64,000 nucleotides of DNA from Flavobacteriales bacterium (GCA_947488235.1 CANLAQ010000002.1:38190-102189); one strand, 5' to 3'; counted from the first letter of the stretch, positions 10,746 to 20,842 are shown. Numbers and translations: made by a program. Notes: generated from the letters alone by a model not told the origin.

Positions 10746-12053
10746 ATGAGTCAATTGAATAGAAGTAATTCGGAAAAGTTATTTGAGACCTCTAGCCGCT
10801 ATTTCCCGGGCGGTGTAAACTCACCAGTGCGCGCCTTTCGTTCAGTAGGAGGGACGCCAATATTTATTAAAAGGGGTGATGGATGTACTTTGTGGGATGA
10901 GGACGATAATCAATATATTGATTTTTGTTGTAGTTGGGGGCCTTTAATTCTTGGTCACAATCACCCTAAGGTTTTTTCTGGTATTGTTTCCACTTTACAA
11001 AATGGATCAAGTTTCGGAGCTCCTACGCGTAAAGAAAATGAGTTGGCGGCATTAATTCTAGATAGAATTCCTTTTATAGATAAGTTGCGTTTTGTTTCTT
11101 CGGGTACTGAAGCGGTGATGTCTGCAATTCGATTGGCAAGAGGGGCTACTGGAAAATCAAAAATCGTGAAATTTGATGGGTGTTATCATGGTCATGTTGA
11201 TTCACTTTTAGTTAAAGCCGGCAGTGGATTAATTACTTTTGGAACATCCTCAAGTGCAGGGGTTCCAGAAGCATTAGCGCAAGAAACTATTGTTTTACCT
11301 TTAAATGATATCGCGCTTTTAACGCAATGCTTAGAACAAAATAAAGCGGAAATCGCTTGTGTTATTATCGAGCCTGTACCAGCAAATAATGGACTCCTTT
11401 TACAGGACAAAGTTTTTTTAGAGGCACTCAGGGCTCTTTGTACAAAAAATGACATTTTATTAATTTTTGATGAGGTAATATCAGGTTTTAGAGTTGCCTT
11501 TGGCGGGGCGTCTATGTTGTATGGAATTCATCCTGACATTGTTACTTATGGGAAAATTATGGGTGGAGGCTTACCCGTTGGAGCCTACGGAGCAAAAAGA
11601 GAAATTATGTCTTTTGTTTCTCCAGAAGGACCTGTTTACCAAGCCGGGACACTTTCTGGAAATCCCGTTGCAATGGCCGCAGGTATTGCACAATTAACCG
11701 AGTGCTCAGCTCCAGGATTTTATGAAGGTCTTGCAGATAAAACAAAAACATTTGTATCAACAATTAATAAACACGCTTCAGAAAAACAATATCCATTTGA
11801 GATTGTGTCTATTGGTTCTATATTTTGGCTCTCGTTTGATGGTAAAAAAAGAATAATTGCAGCATCTGACATTAATCCCGACATGCATTATTTTAACCTC
11901 TTACATCATGCTTTGCTTGAAAAAGGTGTTTATTTAGGCCCAAGCGGGTACGAGGTAGGTTTCATTTCTGCTGCCCATGACGAACAAACGCTGTCAATTG
12001 CCGCAATAGCTTTTTGTGAAGTACTTGATTTTATATTTATCAATACAAAATGA
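10746..12053 (+). CDS. hemL: Glutamate-1-semialdehyde 2,1-aminomutase
   Basis: FPGGVNSPVRAFRSVGGTP, FVSSGTEAVMSAIRLARG, FDGCYHGHVDSLLVKAGSG, TYGKIMGGGLPVGAYG, AGTLSGNPVAMAAG. Confidence 0.96.
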   Translation: MSQLNRSNSEKLFETSSRYFPGGVNSPVRAFRSVGGTPIFIKRGDGCTLWDEDDNQYIDFCCSWGPLILGHNHPKVFSGIVSTLQNGSSFGAPTRKENELAALILDRIPFIDKLRFVSSGTEAVMSAIRLARGATGKSKIVKFDGCYHGHVDSLLVKAGSGLITFGTSSSAGVPEALAQETIVLPLNDIALLTQCLEQNKAEIACVIIEPVPANNGLLLQDKVFLEALRALCTKNDILLIFDEVISGFRVAFGGASMLYGIHPDIVTYGKIMGGGLPVGAYGAKREIMSFVSPEGPVYQAGTLSGNPVAMAAGIAQLTECSAPGFYEGLADKTKTFVSTINKHASEKQYPFEIVSIGSIFWLSFDGKKRIIAASDINPDMHYFNLLHHALLEKGVYLGPSGYEVGFISAAHDEQTLSIAAIAFCEVLDFIFINTK

Positions 12054-13057
12054 TTTTAGTAACGGGCGCTAGTGGATTAGTTGGAAGTCATTTGCTTTGC
12101 CAATTGACTCAAGAAGAGCCTATTGTCCGCGCTTTATACCGATCTGAAAACAGAAAACAAGATGCTAAGGAAATCTTTAATTTTTATTTTAAGGAAAAAG
12201 CAGATCTATTTTTCAATAAAATAGAGTGGATAAAAGGAGATATTCTTTCTCTTACTGATCTAGTGTTAATGTTTAATGATATAACGCATGTTTATCACTG
12301 TGCAGCATTAGTGTCTTTTCATAAAGCTGACTTTCATCGTTGCCTGCAGGTAAACAGAGAAGGGACTGCTAATATTGTTAATTTCTGCTTAAAACATAAG
12401 GTTGAAAAACTATGTTATGTCAGCTCAACCGCTGCACTATCGTACAATACAATTGGATTAACGGATGAATCATTTAAGTGGACGCCTGGGCCAGAAGTAA
12501 GTGGATATTCAATTTCAAAATTTGCAGCTGAAAAAGAAGTTTGGAGAGGAGTTGAAGAAGGATTGAAGGCAGTAATTATTAATCCCTGTGTAATTCTTGG
12601 GCCTGGATCTTGGAAAGAAAGTTCTCTTTCAATTTTTAAATCAGCCTCTAAAGGAATAGGATTTTATCCAAGTGGATCTAACGCCATTGTAGATGTTAGA
12701 GATGTGGTTTACTCTATGCACTTTTTAATGAACTCTGAAATTTCAAGCAAGAAATTTTTATGTACAGGCCCAAATATTACCTTCAAAGAATTGCTAGAAG
12801 CCCTTGCGGTTCTGTTCAATAAAAGCGCTCCTAAAATTAAGTCCCCCCGCTTGTTGTCTTTAATTGTTGCTGCATTTTCCGAAGTAATAAATTTAATATT
12901 GCGGAAAAGAGCTGGTTTAACGATAGAATCTGTATATTCAGCCTATAAGAATATAACTTATGATAACCGATTGATTTGTGAAACAACAGGGGTAAAATTT
13001 CATTCTTTGTCCGACACATTAGAGCATGCCATAAAAGGAAAAATAGAAAGAAATTGA
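12050..13057 (+). CDS. NAD-dependent epimerase/dehydratase, dihydroflavonol-4-reductase-like (extended SDR)
   Basis: MILVTGASGLVGSHLLCQL, VYHCAALVSF, YSISKFAAEKEVWR; ATGA overlap with hemL. Confidence 0.88.
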   Translation: MILVTGASGLVGSHLLCQLTQEEPIVRALYRSENRKQDAKEIFNFYFKEKADLFFNKIEWIKGDILSLTDLVLMFNDITHVYHCAALVSFHKADFHRCLQVNREGTANIVNFCLKHKVEKLCYVSSTAALSYNTIGLTDESFKWTPGPEVSGYSISKFAAEKEVWRGVEEGLKAVIINPCVILGPGSWKESSLSIFKSASKGIGFYPSGSNAIVDVRDVVYSMHFLMNSEISSKKFLCTGPNITFKELLEALAVLFNKSAPKIKSPRLLSLIVAAFSEVINLILRKRAGLTIESVYSAYKNITYDNRLICETTGVKFHSLSDTLEHAIKGKIERN

Positions 13058-13058
13058 G

Positions 13059-13697
13059 ATGACATTTCAAAAAATAAATAGGGAGCTTTTTGTAATAATC
13101 ATTCTGATTATTTTATATAGCGTTGGACTATTTGGTATTTTATCCCCAACATGGAAATCCGTTATTTTACCTTTATCGTCGATAAATTTGACGCTGTCTT
13201 TTCTCGCTATAATTTTTACCATTGAAGCACCAAGGGGAAAGATAATTAAATTTTTATTTCTTGCTTTCTTAATCGGTTGGTTGTCTGAATGGGTTGGCGT
13301 CAATACAGGCTATCTTTTTGGCGTTTATCATTATGATGTAAACTTGGGAGCAAAAATATTCGGCGTTCCTTTAGTGATTGGATTGAATTGGGCTTCTTTA
13401 ACAGTTGGCGCTTCTTATTGGGCTTCTAGACTTTCAAAGCAAAGATTCCTTAGAATATTAATTGGCGCCTTAATCATGGTTCTTTTTGATATATTAATGG
13501 AACCCGTTGCTATTAGAAATGAATATTGGACTTGGGATAACAATTATATCCCAATTTATAACTATGTTTCTTGGCTGTTTGTTTCTTTATTATTACAGAC
13601 TATTTATTTTTATTGGATAAAAGAATCAATGAACAAAGTAGTAGGAGTCTTGTTTATTTTGATGAGTTTATTTTTTATAATTTTAAATTTATTTTAA
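13059..13697 (+). CDS. Carotenoid biosynthesis protein, DUF422/CruF-like membrane protein
   Basis: GWLSEWVGVNTGYLFGVYHYDVNLGAKIFGVPLVIGLNWASLTVGASYWASR and FDILMEPVAIRNEYWTW; multi-TM; followed by crtZ and lycopene cyclase. Confidence 0.85.
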   Translation: MTFQKINRELFVIIILIILYSVGLFGILSPTWKSVILPLSSINLTLSFLAIIFTIEAPRGKIIKFLFLAFLIGWLSEWVGVNTGYLFGVYHYDVNLGAKIFGVPLVIGLNWASLTVGASYWASRLSKQRFLRILIGALIMVLFDILMEPVAIRNEYWTWDNNYIPIYNYVSWLFVSLLLQTIYFYWIKESMNKVVGVLFILMSLFFIILNLF

Positions 13698-14176
13698 TGT
13701 TCTGGATAGGCCCCCTAATTTTAATTGCAACTTTTTTCCTAATGGAATTTGTCGCTTGGTGTACGCATAAATTTCTCATGCACGGCATAATGTGGTATTT
13801 CCATAAAGACCATCATCAAATTGAGCCGGGATTTTTCGAAAAAAATGATGTCTTCTTTCTAATCTTCGCAATTCCATCTTGGTTGTTCATCATGTTGGGT
13901 ATGATGTCAAAAAATTATGTATTGGTTTGGATTGGTTTTGGAATTGCTTGTTATGGAGCTTCTTATTTTTTGGTTCACGATGTCTATATTCACAGGAGAT
14001 TTTCCTGGTTAAGAAATATTGATCACCCTTATTTTTATGCGATCAGAAAAGCACATAAAATTCACCACAAAAACATCGGAAAAGAAGAAAGTGAATGTTT
14101 CGGAATGCTTTTGGTACCTAGGAAATTTTATAGAGAGGCGCGTACAGCGTATTTACGAAACACCCAAACCAAATGA
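13697..14176 (+). CDS. crtZ: Beta-carotene hydroxylase (ORF track call extends upstream; ATG at 13697 overlaps previous stop)
   Basis: Fatty-acid-hydroxylase-type His clusters HKFLMHG, HKDHH, HDVYIHRR, HKIHH. Confidence 0.92.
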   Translation: MFWIGPLILIATFFLMEFVAWCTHKFLMHGIMWYFHKDHHQIEPGFFEKNDVFFLIFAIPSWLFIMLGMMSKNYVLVWIGFGIACYGASYFLVHDVYIHRRFSWLRNIDHPYFYAIRKAHKIHHKNIGKEESECFGMLLVPRKFYREARTAYLRNTQTK

Positions 14177-14856
14177 GTCTTTATGCTATTTTAATTATCG
14201 GTGTTTTTATAGGGCCCCTCGCTTTAAGTTTTGATAAAAAGGTGGCATTCTATAAAGAAATTCGCTTTTTAATTTTAGGCTTGTTTGTAACGGGGGCTAT
14301 TTTTTTAATTTGGGATGAATATTTTACAATAAAAGAAGTATGGGGCTTTAATCCTAAGTATTTATTAGGGATTTATTTAGGTCACCTTCCCCTTGAGGAG
14401 GTCTTGTTTTTTATAATAGTTCCTTATAATTGTGTCTTTGTGCACCAAGTATTAAAAGCTTATTTTCCAAGTATTAAACTTAAAAATATTTCCAGTGTCT
14501 TTTTGGTAAGTATTGCGATAAGCGCTTTATCTCTAGCTTTATTTAATTATCATAATTGGTATACCTTTTCTACTTGCTCGTTGGCATTTATATTATGCAC
14601 AATTGCTATTCTATTGAAACCAAGATGGTTAAATAATTTTTCTTTTACTTATCTCGTTTGTCTGATCCCATTTTTATTTGTTAATGGAATTCTAACAGGA
14701 GCAGCTACTAGTGCGCCAATTGTCTGGTACTCGGAATCTCACATTATTGGCCTGCGGATACTTACGATTCCATTAGAGGATATCTATTATAATTTTTCCC
14801 TTTTAATTTTGGTTATTGCTTTTTTTGAATGGCAAAGAGGAAAATCACTTTCCTAA
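14173..14856 (+). CDS. Lycopene beta-cyclase, fused CrtYc-CrtYd type
   Basis: Two homologous halves: LGHLPLEEVLFFIIVPYNCVFVH and IIGLRILTIPLEDIYYNFSLLI; multi-TM; ATGA overlap with crtZ. Confidence 0.9.
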   Translation: MSLYAILIIGVFIGPLALSFDKKVAFYKEIRFLILGLFVTGAIFLIWDEYFTIKEVWGFNPKYLLGIYLGHLPLEEVLFFIIVPYNCVFVHQVLKAYFPSIKLKNISSVFLVSIAISALSLALFNYHNWYTFSTCSLAFILCTIAILLKPRWLNNFSFTYLVCLIPFLFVNGILTGAATSAPIVWYSESHIIGLRILTIPLEDIYYNFSLLILVIAFFEWQRGKSLS

Positions 14857-15354
14857 TATTGCTGTAGTAGAATGCCCAGGAACCAAATCAATAGTGATTA
14901 CAGCTCCCCCAGATTTTTTAATTAGTGTTGATCCAACAATGAACTTTGTATTTTCCGGATTTTCTTCCTTTGCATCATAATCCCCACCTTTTACAAGAAC
15001 ATCTGGCAGAAGTGATTCAATACAATGAATAGGAGTGGGGTCATTAAATAAAATTACGCCGTCAACACAGCCCAATCCCGCCACAACGAGCTGTCTGTCC
15101 AATTGATTATGAATGGGTCTATTAGGAGCTTTATTTAAAATTTTTACAGATTCATCGGTGTTTAAAGCAACGATTAATTTAGTGCCAAGACTTGCAGCTT
15201 TAGTTAAATAAGTAACATGTCCAAGGTGCAATATATCAAAACAGCCATTGGTAAAAACAATTTTATCCCCTTTACTTTTCCAAGATTGGGCTTTAATAAT
15301 CGCCTCATCAAGAGATAAAATTTTATCATTTAAAATCTTCCAATGGTCGCTCAT
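14845..15354 (-). CDS. rfaE2: D-glycero-beta-D-manno-heptose 1-phosphate adenylyltransferase (RfaE domain II-like)
   Basis: KIVFTNGCFDILHLGHVTYLTKAASLG, RQLVVAGLGCVDGVILFNDPTP, VLVKGGDYD. Confidence 0.9.
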   Translation of the reverse strand: MSDHWKILNDKILSLDEAIIKAQSWKSKGDKIVFTNGCFDILHLGHVTYLTKAASLGTKLIVALNTDESVKILNKAPNRPIHNQLDRQLVVAGLGCVDGVILFNDPTPIHCIESLLPDVLVKGGDYDAKEENPENTKFIVGSTLIKKSGGAVITIDLVPGHSTTAILGK

Positions 15355-15383
15355 GTTTTTTTATTAAAGTTAGCCATTAAGTT

Positions 15384-15734
15384 TTAGTCCAACAGGTTCG
15401 TTGTCTCATTTGGAAACACAAGTGATGGTTTAAAAGATTTTGCTTCTTCAAAGTCCATACTTGCGTAGGAGATGATTATAATAAGGTCATTGATTGCTAC
15501 TCTTCTAGCGGCTGGCCCATTTAGACAAATGTTTCCACTATTCGCCGCTCCTTTTATTACATAGGTTTCAAAGCGTTCACCATTATTAATATTAACTATT
15601 TGAACTTTCTCGCCCTCAATAATATTGGACGCATTCATGAGGGTTTCATCTATGGTGATACTCCCAATATAGTTCAAGTCTGCCTGAGTAACGCGAACTC
15701 TATGAATTTTAGATTTTAAAATCTGGATGTGCAT
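15384..15734 (-). CDS. panD: Aspartate 1-decarboxylase
   Basis: [24 protein letters not shown] with the G-S autocleavage site; [20 protein letters not shown]. Confidence 0.95.
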   Translation of the reverse strand: MHIQILKSKIHRVRVTQADLNYIGSITIDETLMNASNIIEGEKVQIVNINNGERFETYVIKGAANSGNICLNGPAARRVAINDLIIIISYASMDFEEAKSFKPSLVFPNETTNLLD

Positions 15735-15773
15735 ATACTTATTTTAATATGCCGCAAAATTAAGCGAAATGTA

Positions 15774-16619
15774 TTAATTAAGCACTAAATTATCAATCAA
15801 TCGTACCTTTCCGCAGAAAGCGGCTATACAGCAAACGCAATCTTGCACCCAGTCTTTAACAGGAGAAAGGTCTGCCGCATTAACAATTTCAAGATATTCT
15901 AAAGATAGACCCCCTTCATTAAAAAAGGCCGTTGCTAATTTTTGTAGCTCATTAATCGAATATTTATCTTTGTTTTCTTGAACAAAACAAAGGGTTTTCC
16001 AAATAATTTCAGCAGCGTTGATTTCTTGTTCATTAAGCAAGAGATTTCTGCTGCTCATCGCAAGCCCATTGAACTCGCGCTTTGTTGGACAGGCAATAAT
16101 TTCAATAGGCAATTCTAGCACCTTTACAAGCTGTTTAACTACTAAAACTTGCTGATAGTCTTTTTGTCCGAAAAAGGCTTTTTGAGGCTGCACGATATTA
16201 AATAAAATTTCTACCACCTGAGCTACTCCGTCGAAATGCCCAGGGCGAAATTTTCCCTCAAGGCGCTCACAAATAGAATCGAAATCAATTTTTGAGGGCT
16301 CAACATTATTTTGATATATTTCACTTACTTCTGGTACAAAAATTATAACATCAGTAAAATTATTAAGCAGTAAAAGATCAGCCTCTAATGTTTTAGGATA
16401 TTGAGCTAAATCCTCTGCTTTATTAAATTGGGTGGGATTGATGAAAATACTTACTACAACCACATCACAAGTCCCTACGGCCTCATGAATAAGGGAAATA
16501 TGTCCAGCATGCAAGGCCCCCATTGTTGGAACAAAACCAATTGATTTATCAGCCTTACGCCAAGCTAAGAGCGCTGTGTTAAGTTCGTTTCTGCTGGCTA
16601 CAATTGTTGGAGGTATCAT
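15774..16619 (-). CDS. panC: Pantothenate synthetase
   Basis: IGFVPTMGALHAGHISLIHEA, FINPTQFNKAEDLAQYP, FFGQKDYQQ, AMSSRN. Confidence 0.95.
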   Translation of the reverse strand: MIPPTIVASRNELNTALLAWRKADKSIGFVPTMGALHAGHISLIHEAVGTCDVVVVSIFINPTQFNKAEDLAQYPKTLEADLLLLNNFTDVIIFVPEVSEIYQNNVEPSKIDFDSICERLEGKFRPGHFDGVAQVVEILFNIVQPQKAFFGQKDYQQVLVVKQLVKVLELPIEIIACPTKREFNGLAMSSRNLLLNEQEINAAEIIWKTLCFVQENKDKYSINELQKLATAFFNEGGLSLEYLEIVNAADLSPVKDWVQDCVCCIAAFCGKVRLIDNLVLN

Positions 16620-16718
16620 TCAGTCTTCTTCTTTTGAGGGAACAAAGCTATTTGTTTTTATGAAAGTACGTTATTTTTCCGTAAATTTGCCTTCACTACT
16701 ATGTAAGTTAACTGTTCA

Positions 16719-17540
16719 ATGGAAAAAAAGAAAGTACTGTTTATTTCCCAAGAAATTTTCCCGTTTTTACCGAAGTCTGAGATTTCTTCTGTTGCAAGAA
16801 GACTTCCTCAAATTACGCAAGAAGAAGGAAAGGAAATTCGTGTGTTCACTCCTCGTTATGGTGTGATTAATGAAAGGAGACATCAATTACATGAAGTAAT
16901 TCGTTTGTCTGGTCTAAATTTATCTATTGATGATCAAGATCACCCTTTAATTATTAAGGTCGCTTCTGTAAGTGCTGCAAAAATGCAGGTATACTTTATT
17001 GACAACGATGATTTTTTTAAGAGAAATACAACCTTGACTGACGATAACAATGTTTTTTTTAAGGACAATGACGAAAGAGCCATGTTCTTTTGTAGAGGGG
17101 TTCTAGAAACAGTTAAAAAACTTGGATGGCAACCCGATGTGATTCATTGTAATGGTTGGTTTACCGGAATTATGGCATTGTACATTAAGCACATTTATAA
17201 TAAAGACCCACACTTTAAAAACACAAAGGTGGTTTATAATTTATTTAACGATTCTTTTGATGTTCCTTGGGATGCGCGTTTTGCTGAAAAATTACAGATG
17301 GATGGCTTCTCAAAAGCAATTGCTCAAAAGTTTGTTGATACAAGTTTTGAAAATATTACCAAAGTTTTCATTGAAAACTCTGATGGTGTTTCAATTTCAG
17401 CAGAAACGCTTGATGCACCATTGCAAGATATTTACGATGCTTATTCTGGGCATAAATTGGATTACACAGTCGAGGAAAATCAATCAAAAGCTTTTTCAGA
17501 ATTTTTTGATAAAGTGATTGATGAGCCTGTTCTTGCTTAA
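16719..17540 (+). CDS. Glycogen/starch synthase catalytic-domain-like protein, N-terminal domain only (273 aa)
   Basis: KKVLFISQEIFPFLPKSEISSVARRLPQ, PDVIHCNGWFTGIMALYIK; no C-terminal glycosyltransferase domain before the stop. Confidence 0.8.
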   Translation: MEKKKVLFISQEIFPFLPKSEISSVARRLPQITQEEGKEIRVFTPRYGVINERRHQLHEVIRLSGLNLSIDDQDHPLIIKVASVSAAKMQVYFIDNDDFFKRNTTLTDDNNVFFKDNDERAMFFCRGVLETVKKLGWQPDVIHCNGWFTGIMALYIKHIYNKDPHFKNTKVVYNLFNDSFDVPWDARFAEKLQMDGFSKAIAQKFVDTSFENITKVFIENSDGVSISAETLDAPLQDIYDAYSGHKLDYTVEENQSKAFSEFFDKVIDEPVLA

Positions 17541-17552
17541 ATATTCATACTA

Positions 17553-18842
17553 ATGAACAAGAACATTCTTATTAAATGTTGTGCGCTCTTGCTATTATTA
17601 GCAGTGGTTTCTTGTAAGAAAAAGGACAGTATTTTAGGAAAAGATGTAATTGACCCCTACGCTTATTTAAACGGCACCACTACAGATACTTTTGATATCA
17701 TTACCACCATAATTGAAGAAGATTCTATTATTACAGATAATGCAGCAAATGTTGTTCTGGGAAGTTATAATGATCCAAAATTCGGAAAGTTTGACGCTTC
17801 TTTTTATACGCAATTAAGATTGGCCGGGGTCAACCCAAATTTTGGAGTTGCATCAACTATTGTTGTTGATTCCTTTGTATTGGCTTTAGAATATGTTGGA
17901 TATTATGGAGATTTATCCCCCCAAACCTTCGAGGTATACGAATTAAATGAAGATTTGTATTTGGATTCCACCTACTATGGCTTCACGAATAAGAATACCA
18001 AGCCAGGTAATTTGGTTCCTGTGGGGACGGAACTTATGACGCCCGATCCATTCAATAAAGCGGTAGTTGGGGGAGACAGTTTATTACCTCAATTAAGAAT
18101 TCAATTAAATACAAGTTTAGCCACTGCTTTAATTAACGAGGCAACAAGTGGAAGCGCAACATTTGCAAGTAATGAAAGCTTTTTAACCTATTTTAAAGGA
18201 CTAAAGGTTAGAACTAATAATGGAACTCAAGCATCAGGAACGGGTGGAATTTTATACTTCAATATAAACAGCCCAGCTTCTAAAGCTACTATTTATTTTA
18301 CGCAAGACGGGGTTCAAAAAACATACGACCTTTTGATCAATACTTCTTGTGCAGATTTCACACATGTAGAAAAAGACATTACAGGGAAGCCACTCGAACA
18401 ATTATTACAAAATGAATCCCTAGGAAATATTGAATTTTATGCCCAAGCATTTAATTTTAGGGCTTTGGTAAAAATACCAGGATTGAACAACTTAAAGAAA
18501 AATCAATTAATTCACCGCGCGAATTTACATTTACCGATTCAGTTCCAGTCAAATTATCGATACAAACCCGGCTTGAATATTTCTGTAGCAACACGCATTA
18601 AAGAATCCGTCCAAACCTATACCAATTTAGGTGTTTTAGGGTCTTACGATGATTACACAAAAGAATACAGCGTGGACTTAAAACAATACACGCAGGCAAT
18701 AATTAACAAGGACATTGAAAATACAGGAGTAATTCTATCTCCTAGATATTTTATAAATTCAGCTGAAAGAATTGTGTTTAATGGAAAAAACACCATTAAT
18801 AAAGCTAAACCTCGTTTAGTAGTAACCTATACAACTTACTGA
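17553..18842 (+). CDS. DUF4270-type lipoprotein
   Basis: Lipobox LLAVVSCKKKDS; characteristic position between glgA-like and glmS genes in Bacteroidota. Confidence 0.8.
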   Translation: MNKNILIKCCALLLLLAVVSCKKKDSILGKDVIDPYAYLNGTTTDTFDIITTIIEEDSIITDNAANVVLGSYNDPKFGKFDASFYTQLRLAGVNPNFGVASTIVVDSFVLALEYVGYYGDLSPQTFEVYELNEDLYLDSTYYGFTNKNTKPGNLVPVGTELMTPDPFNKAVVGGDSLLPQLRIQLNTSLATALINEATSGSATFASNESFLTYFKGLKVRTNNGTQASGTGGILYFNINSPASKATIYFTQDGVQKTYDLLINTSCADFTHVEKDITGKPLEQLLQNESLGNIEFYAQAFNFRALVKIPGLNNLKKNQLIHRANLHLPIQFQSNYRYKPGLNISVATRIKESVQTYTNLGVLGSYDDYTKEYSVDLKQYTQAIINKDIENTGVILSPRYFINSAERIVFNGKNTINKAKPRLVVTYTTY

Positions 18843-18845
18843 TTT

Positions 18846-20690
18846 ATGTGTGGAATTGTCGCATATCTAGGCAAAAAAGAAGCCTTTCCAATAATATTAA
18901 AAGGATTGAAGCGCTTGGAATATCGTGGATATGACAGTGCTGGAATCGCTCTTATCGATGGCGATGATTTAAATGTATACAAGTGCGCAGGAAAAGTAAG
19001 CAATTTAGAAGCTTTTACAGAAGGAAAAAACATTAATGGTCACAACGGAATTGGCCATACGCGTTGGGCTACTCACGGACCTCCAAATGATGTAAATGCT
19101 CACCCTCATGTTTCTATGGACGGATCATTGGCCTTAATACACAATGGTATTATTGAAAATTATGATGCTTTAAAAAAGGAGTTGATCAAACAGGGATATG
19201 TTTTTAAAAGTGATACGGATACTGAGGTATTGGTTAACTTGGTGGAGCATATTAGTAAAAAGGAAAATGTTTGGTATGGTGAGGCTTTACGCTTAGCATT
19301 ATTTCATGTAGTAGGAGCCTATGCTATTGTAGCCACTTCAAAAAATCATCCCAATCAAATGGTGGCTGCTAGAAAAAGTAGCCCTTTGGTAATTGGAATA
19401 GGAGCAGATGGAGATTTTTATTTAGCATCTGATGCCACCCCAATAGTTGAGTATACCAAGCAGGTTGTTTATTTGGAAGATGAAGAAATTGCAGTCCTCA
19501 AATTAGGCGAAAAATTAAAGATTTATAACATAGCAGATCAAGAGAAAACGCCTTATTTTCAGCAGTTAGAAGTTGAATTAGAGGCGCTTGAAAAAGGTGG
19601 TTATGAGCATTTTATGTTAAAAGAAATTCACGAACAACCAAGATCTATTCATGATTGTTTCCGCGGTAGGTTAAATGCTGCTGAAGGCTGGGTTTCATTA
19701 GGTGGAATTAAAGACTACGAACAAAAGATGATTCAAGCGAATCGTTTAATTTTAATTGCTTGTGGCACCTCTTGGCATGCAGCATTGGTTGGAGAATATT
19801 TAATTGAAGACCTAGCTCGAATTAATGTTGAAGTAGAATACGCCAGTGAATTCCGTTACAGGAATCCAATATTAAGTGAAAACGATGTCGTTATTGCAAT
19901 TTCTCAATCTGGAGAAACAGCAGATACTATGGCAGCACTTGAATTAGCAAAATCAAAAGGAGCTACCATTTTAGGTATTTGTAATGTAGTAGGTTCTTCT
20001 ATTTCTCGTATTACAGACGCTGGTTCCTACACCCATGCTGGCCCCGAAATAGGAGTAGCATCTACTAAGGCTTTTACAGCTCAAGTAACGGTTTTAATAT
20101 TAATGGCCTTATCACTTGCCAAGCAAAAAGGAACGATCCCTGAAGCAAGTTTCAGGAATCTTTTAGCAGAATTAGAAGCAATTCCAGAAAAGGTGAAGCA
20201 AGTTTTAGCTACCAATGATAAAATAGAAAAAATAGCAAGAGAATATAAGGACGCCACTAATGCTTTGTACTTGGGGAGAGGAAGTTCTTTTCCAGTTGCT
20301 TTGGAAGGCGCTTTAAAACTAAAAGAAATATCCTATATCCACGCGGAAGGTTATCCTGCAGCCGAAATGAAACATGGCCCGATTGCACTAATCGATGAAA
20401 ACATGCCGATTTTCGTTATTGCTACCCAAGGAAATTCCTATGAGAAAGTTGTTTCTAACATTCAAGAGGTAAAAGCTCGCAAAGGAAAGGTAATTGCTAT
20501 TGTAACCGAAGGAGATGTACAGGTAAGAGAGATGGCAGATCATGTGATTGAAATACCTGAAACGAACGAATATCTAGTGCCCTTATTGGCAACAATTCCA
20601 TTCCAGTTACTTTCTTACCATATTGCTGTAATGCGAAACTGTAATGTTGACCAACCAAGAAATTTAGCGAAGTCCGTAACGGTGGAGTAA
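18846..20690 (+). CDS. glmS: Glutamine-fructose-6-phosphate aminotransferase (isomerizing)
   Basis: MCGIVAYLGKKEAFPIILKGLKRLEYRGYDSAGIAL, GHTRWATHGPPNDVNAHPH, DQPRNLAKSVTVE C-terminus. Confidence 0.97.
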   Translation: MCGIVAYLGKKEAFPIILKGLKRLEYRGYDSAGIALIDGDDLNVYKCAGKVSNLEAFTEGKNINGHNGIGHTRWATHGPPNDVNAHPHVSMDGSLALIHNGIIENYDALKKELIKQGYVFKSDTDTEVLVNLVEHISKKENVWYGEALRLALFHVVGAYAIVATSKNHPNQMVAARKSSPLVIGIGADGDFYLASDATPIVEYTKQVVYLEDEEIAVLKLGEKLKIYNIADQEKTPYFQQLEVELEALEKGGYEHFMLKEIHEQPRSIHDCFRGRLNAAEGWVSLGGIKDYEQKMIQANRLILIACGTSWHAALVGEYLIEDLARINVEVEYASEFRYRNPILSENDVVIAISQSGETADTMAALELAKSKGATILGICNVVGSSISRITDAGSYTHAGPEIGVASTKAFTAQVTVLILMALSLAKQKGTIPEASFRNLLAELEAIPEKVKQVLATNDKIEKIAREYKDATNALYLGRGSSFPVALEGALKLKEISYIHAEGYPAAEMKHGPIALIDENMPIFVIATQGNSYEKVVSNIQEVKARKGKVIAIVTEGDVQVREMADHVIEIPETNEYLVPLLATIPFQLLSYHIAVMRNCNVDQPRNLAKSVTVE

Positions 20691-20805
20691 AACTTCCCCT
20701 AGCTTTATTAAGGCCACAAATTTTATATAAAACATTCCTATATTATTACCGATTTTTATCTATTCTGATTTAATAAAATTGGCAATTCAAGCTTAAGTTA
20801 AGGAA

Positions 20806-20842
20806 ATAAAAAAGGGCAAAAATGAAAACATTTTTGCCCTTT
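20806..20842 (-). terminator. Intrinsic terminator for the rhodopsin gene
   Basis: 14-bp perfect stem AAAGGGCAAAAATG/CATTTTTGCCCTTT with AAAA loop; T-rich tract follows on the minus strand. Confidence 0.85.

Noticed and set aside
12837-13303. Minus-strand ORFs of 77-78 aa
   Set aside because: Antisense to the SDR and DUF422 genes; low-complexity A/T-driven ORFs.
13571-13696. Upstream extension of the crtZ ORF (MAVCFFIITDYLF...)
   Set aside because: Overlaps the DUF422 gene in another frame; ATG at 13697 overlaps the DUF422 stop and begins a normal CrtZ N-terminus.
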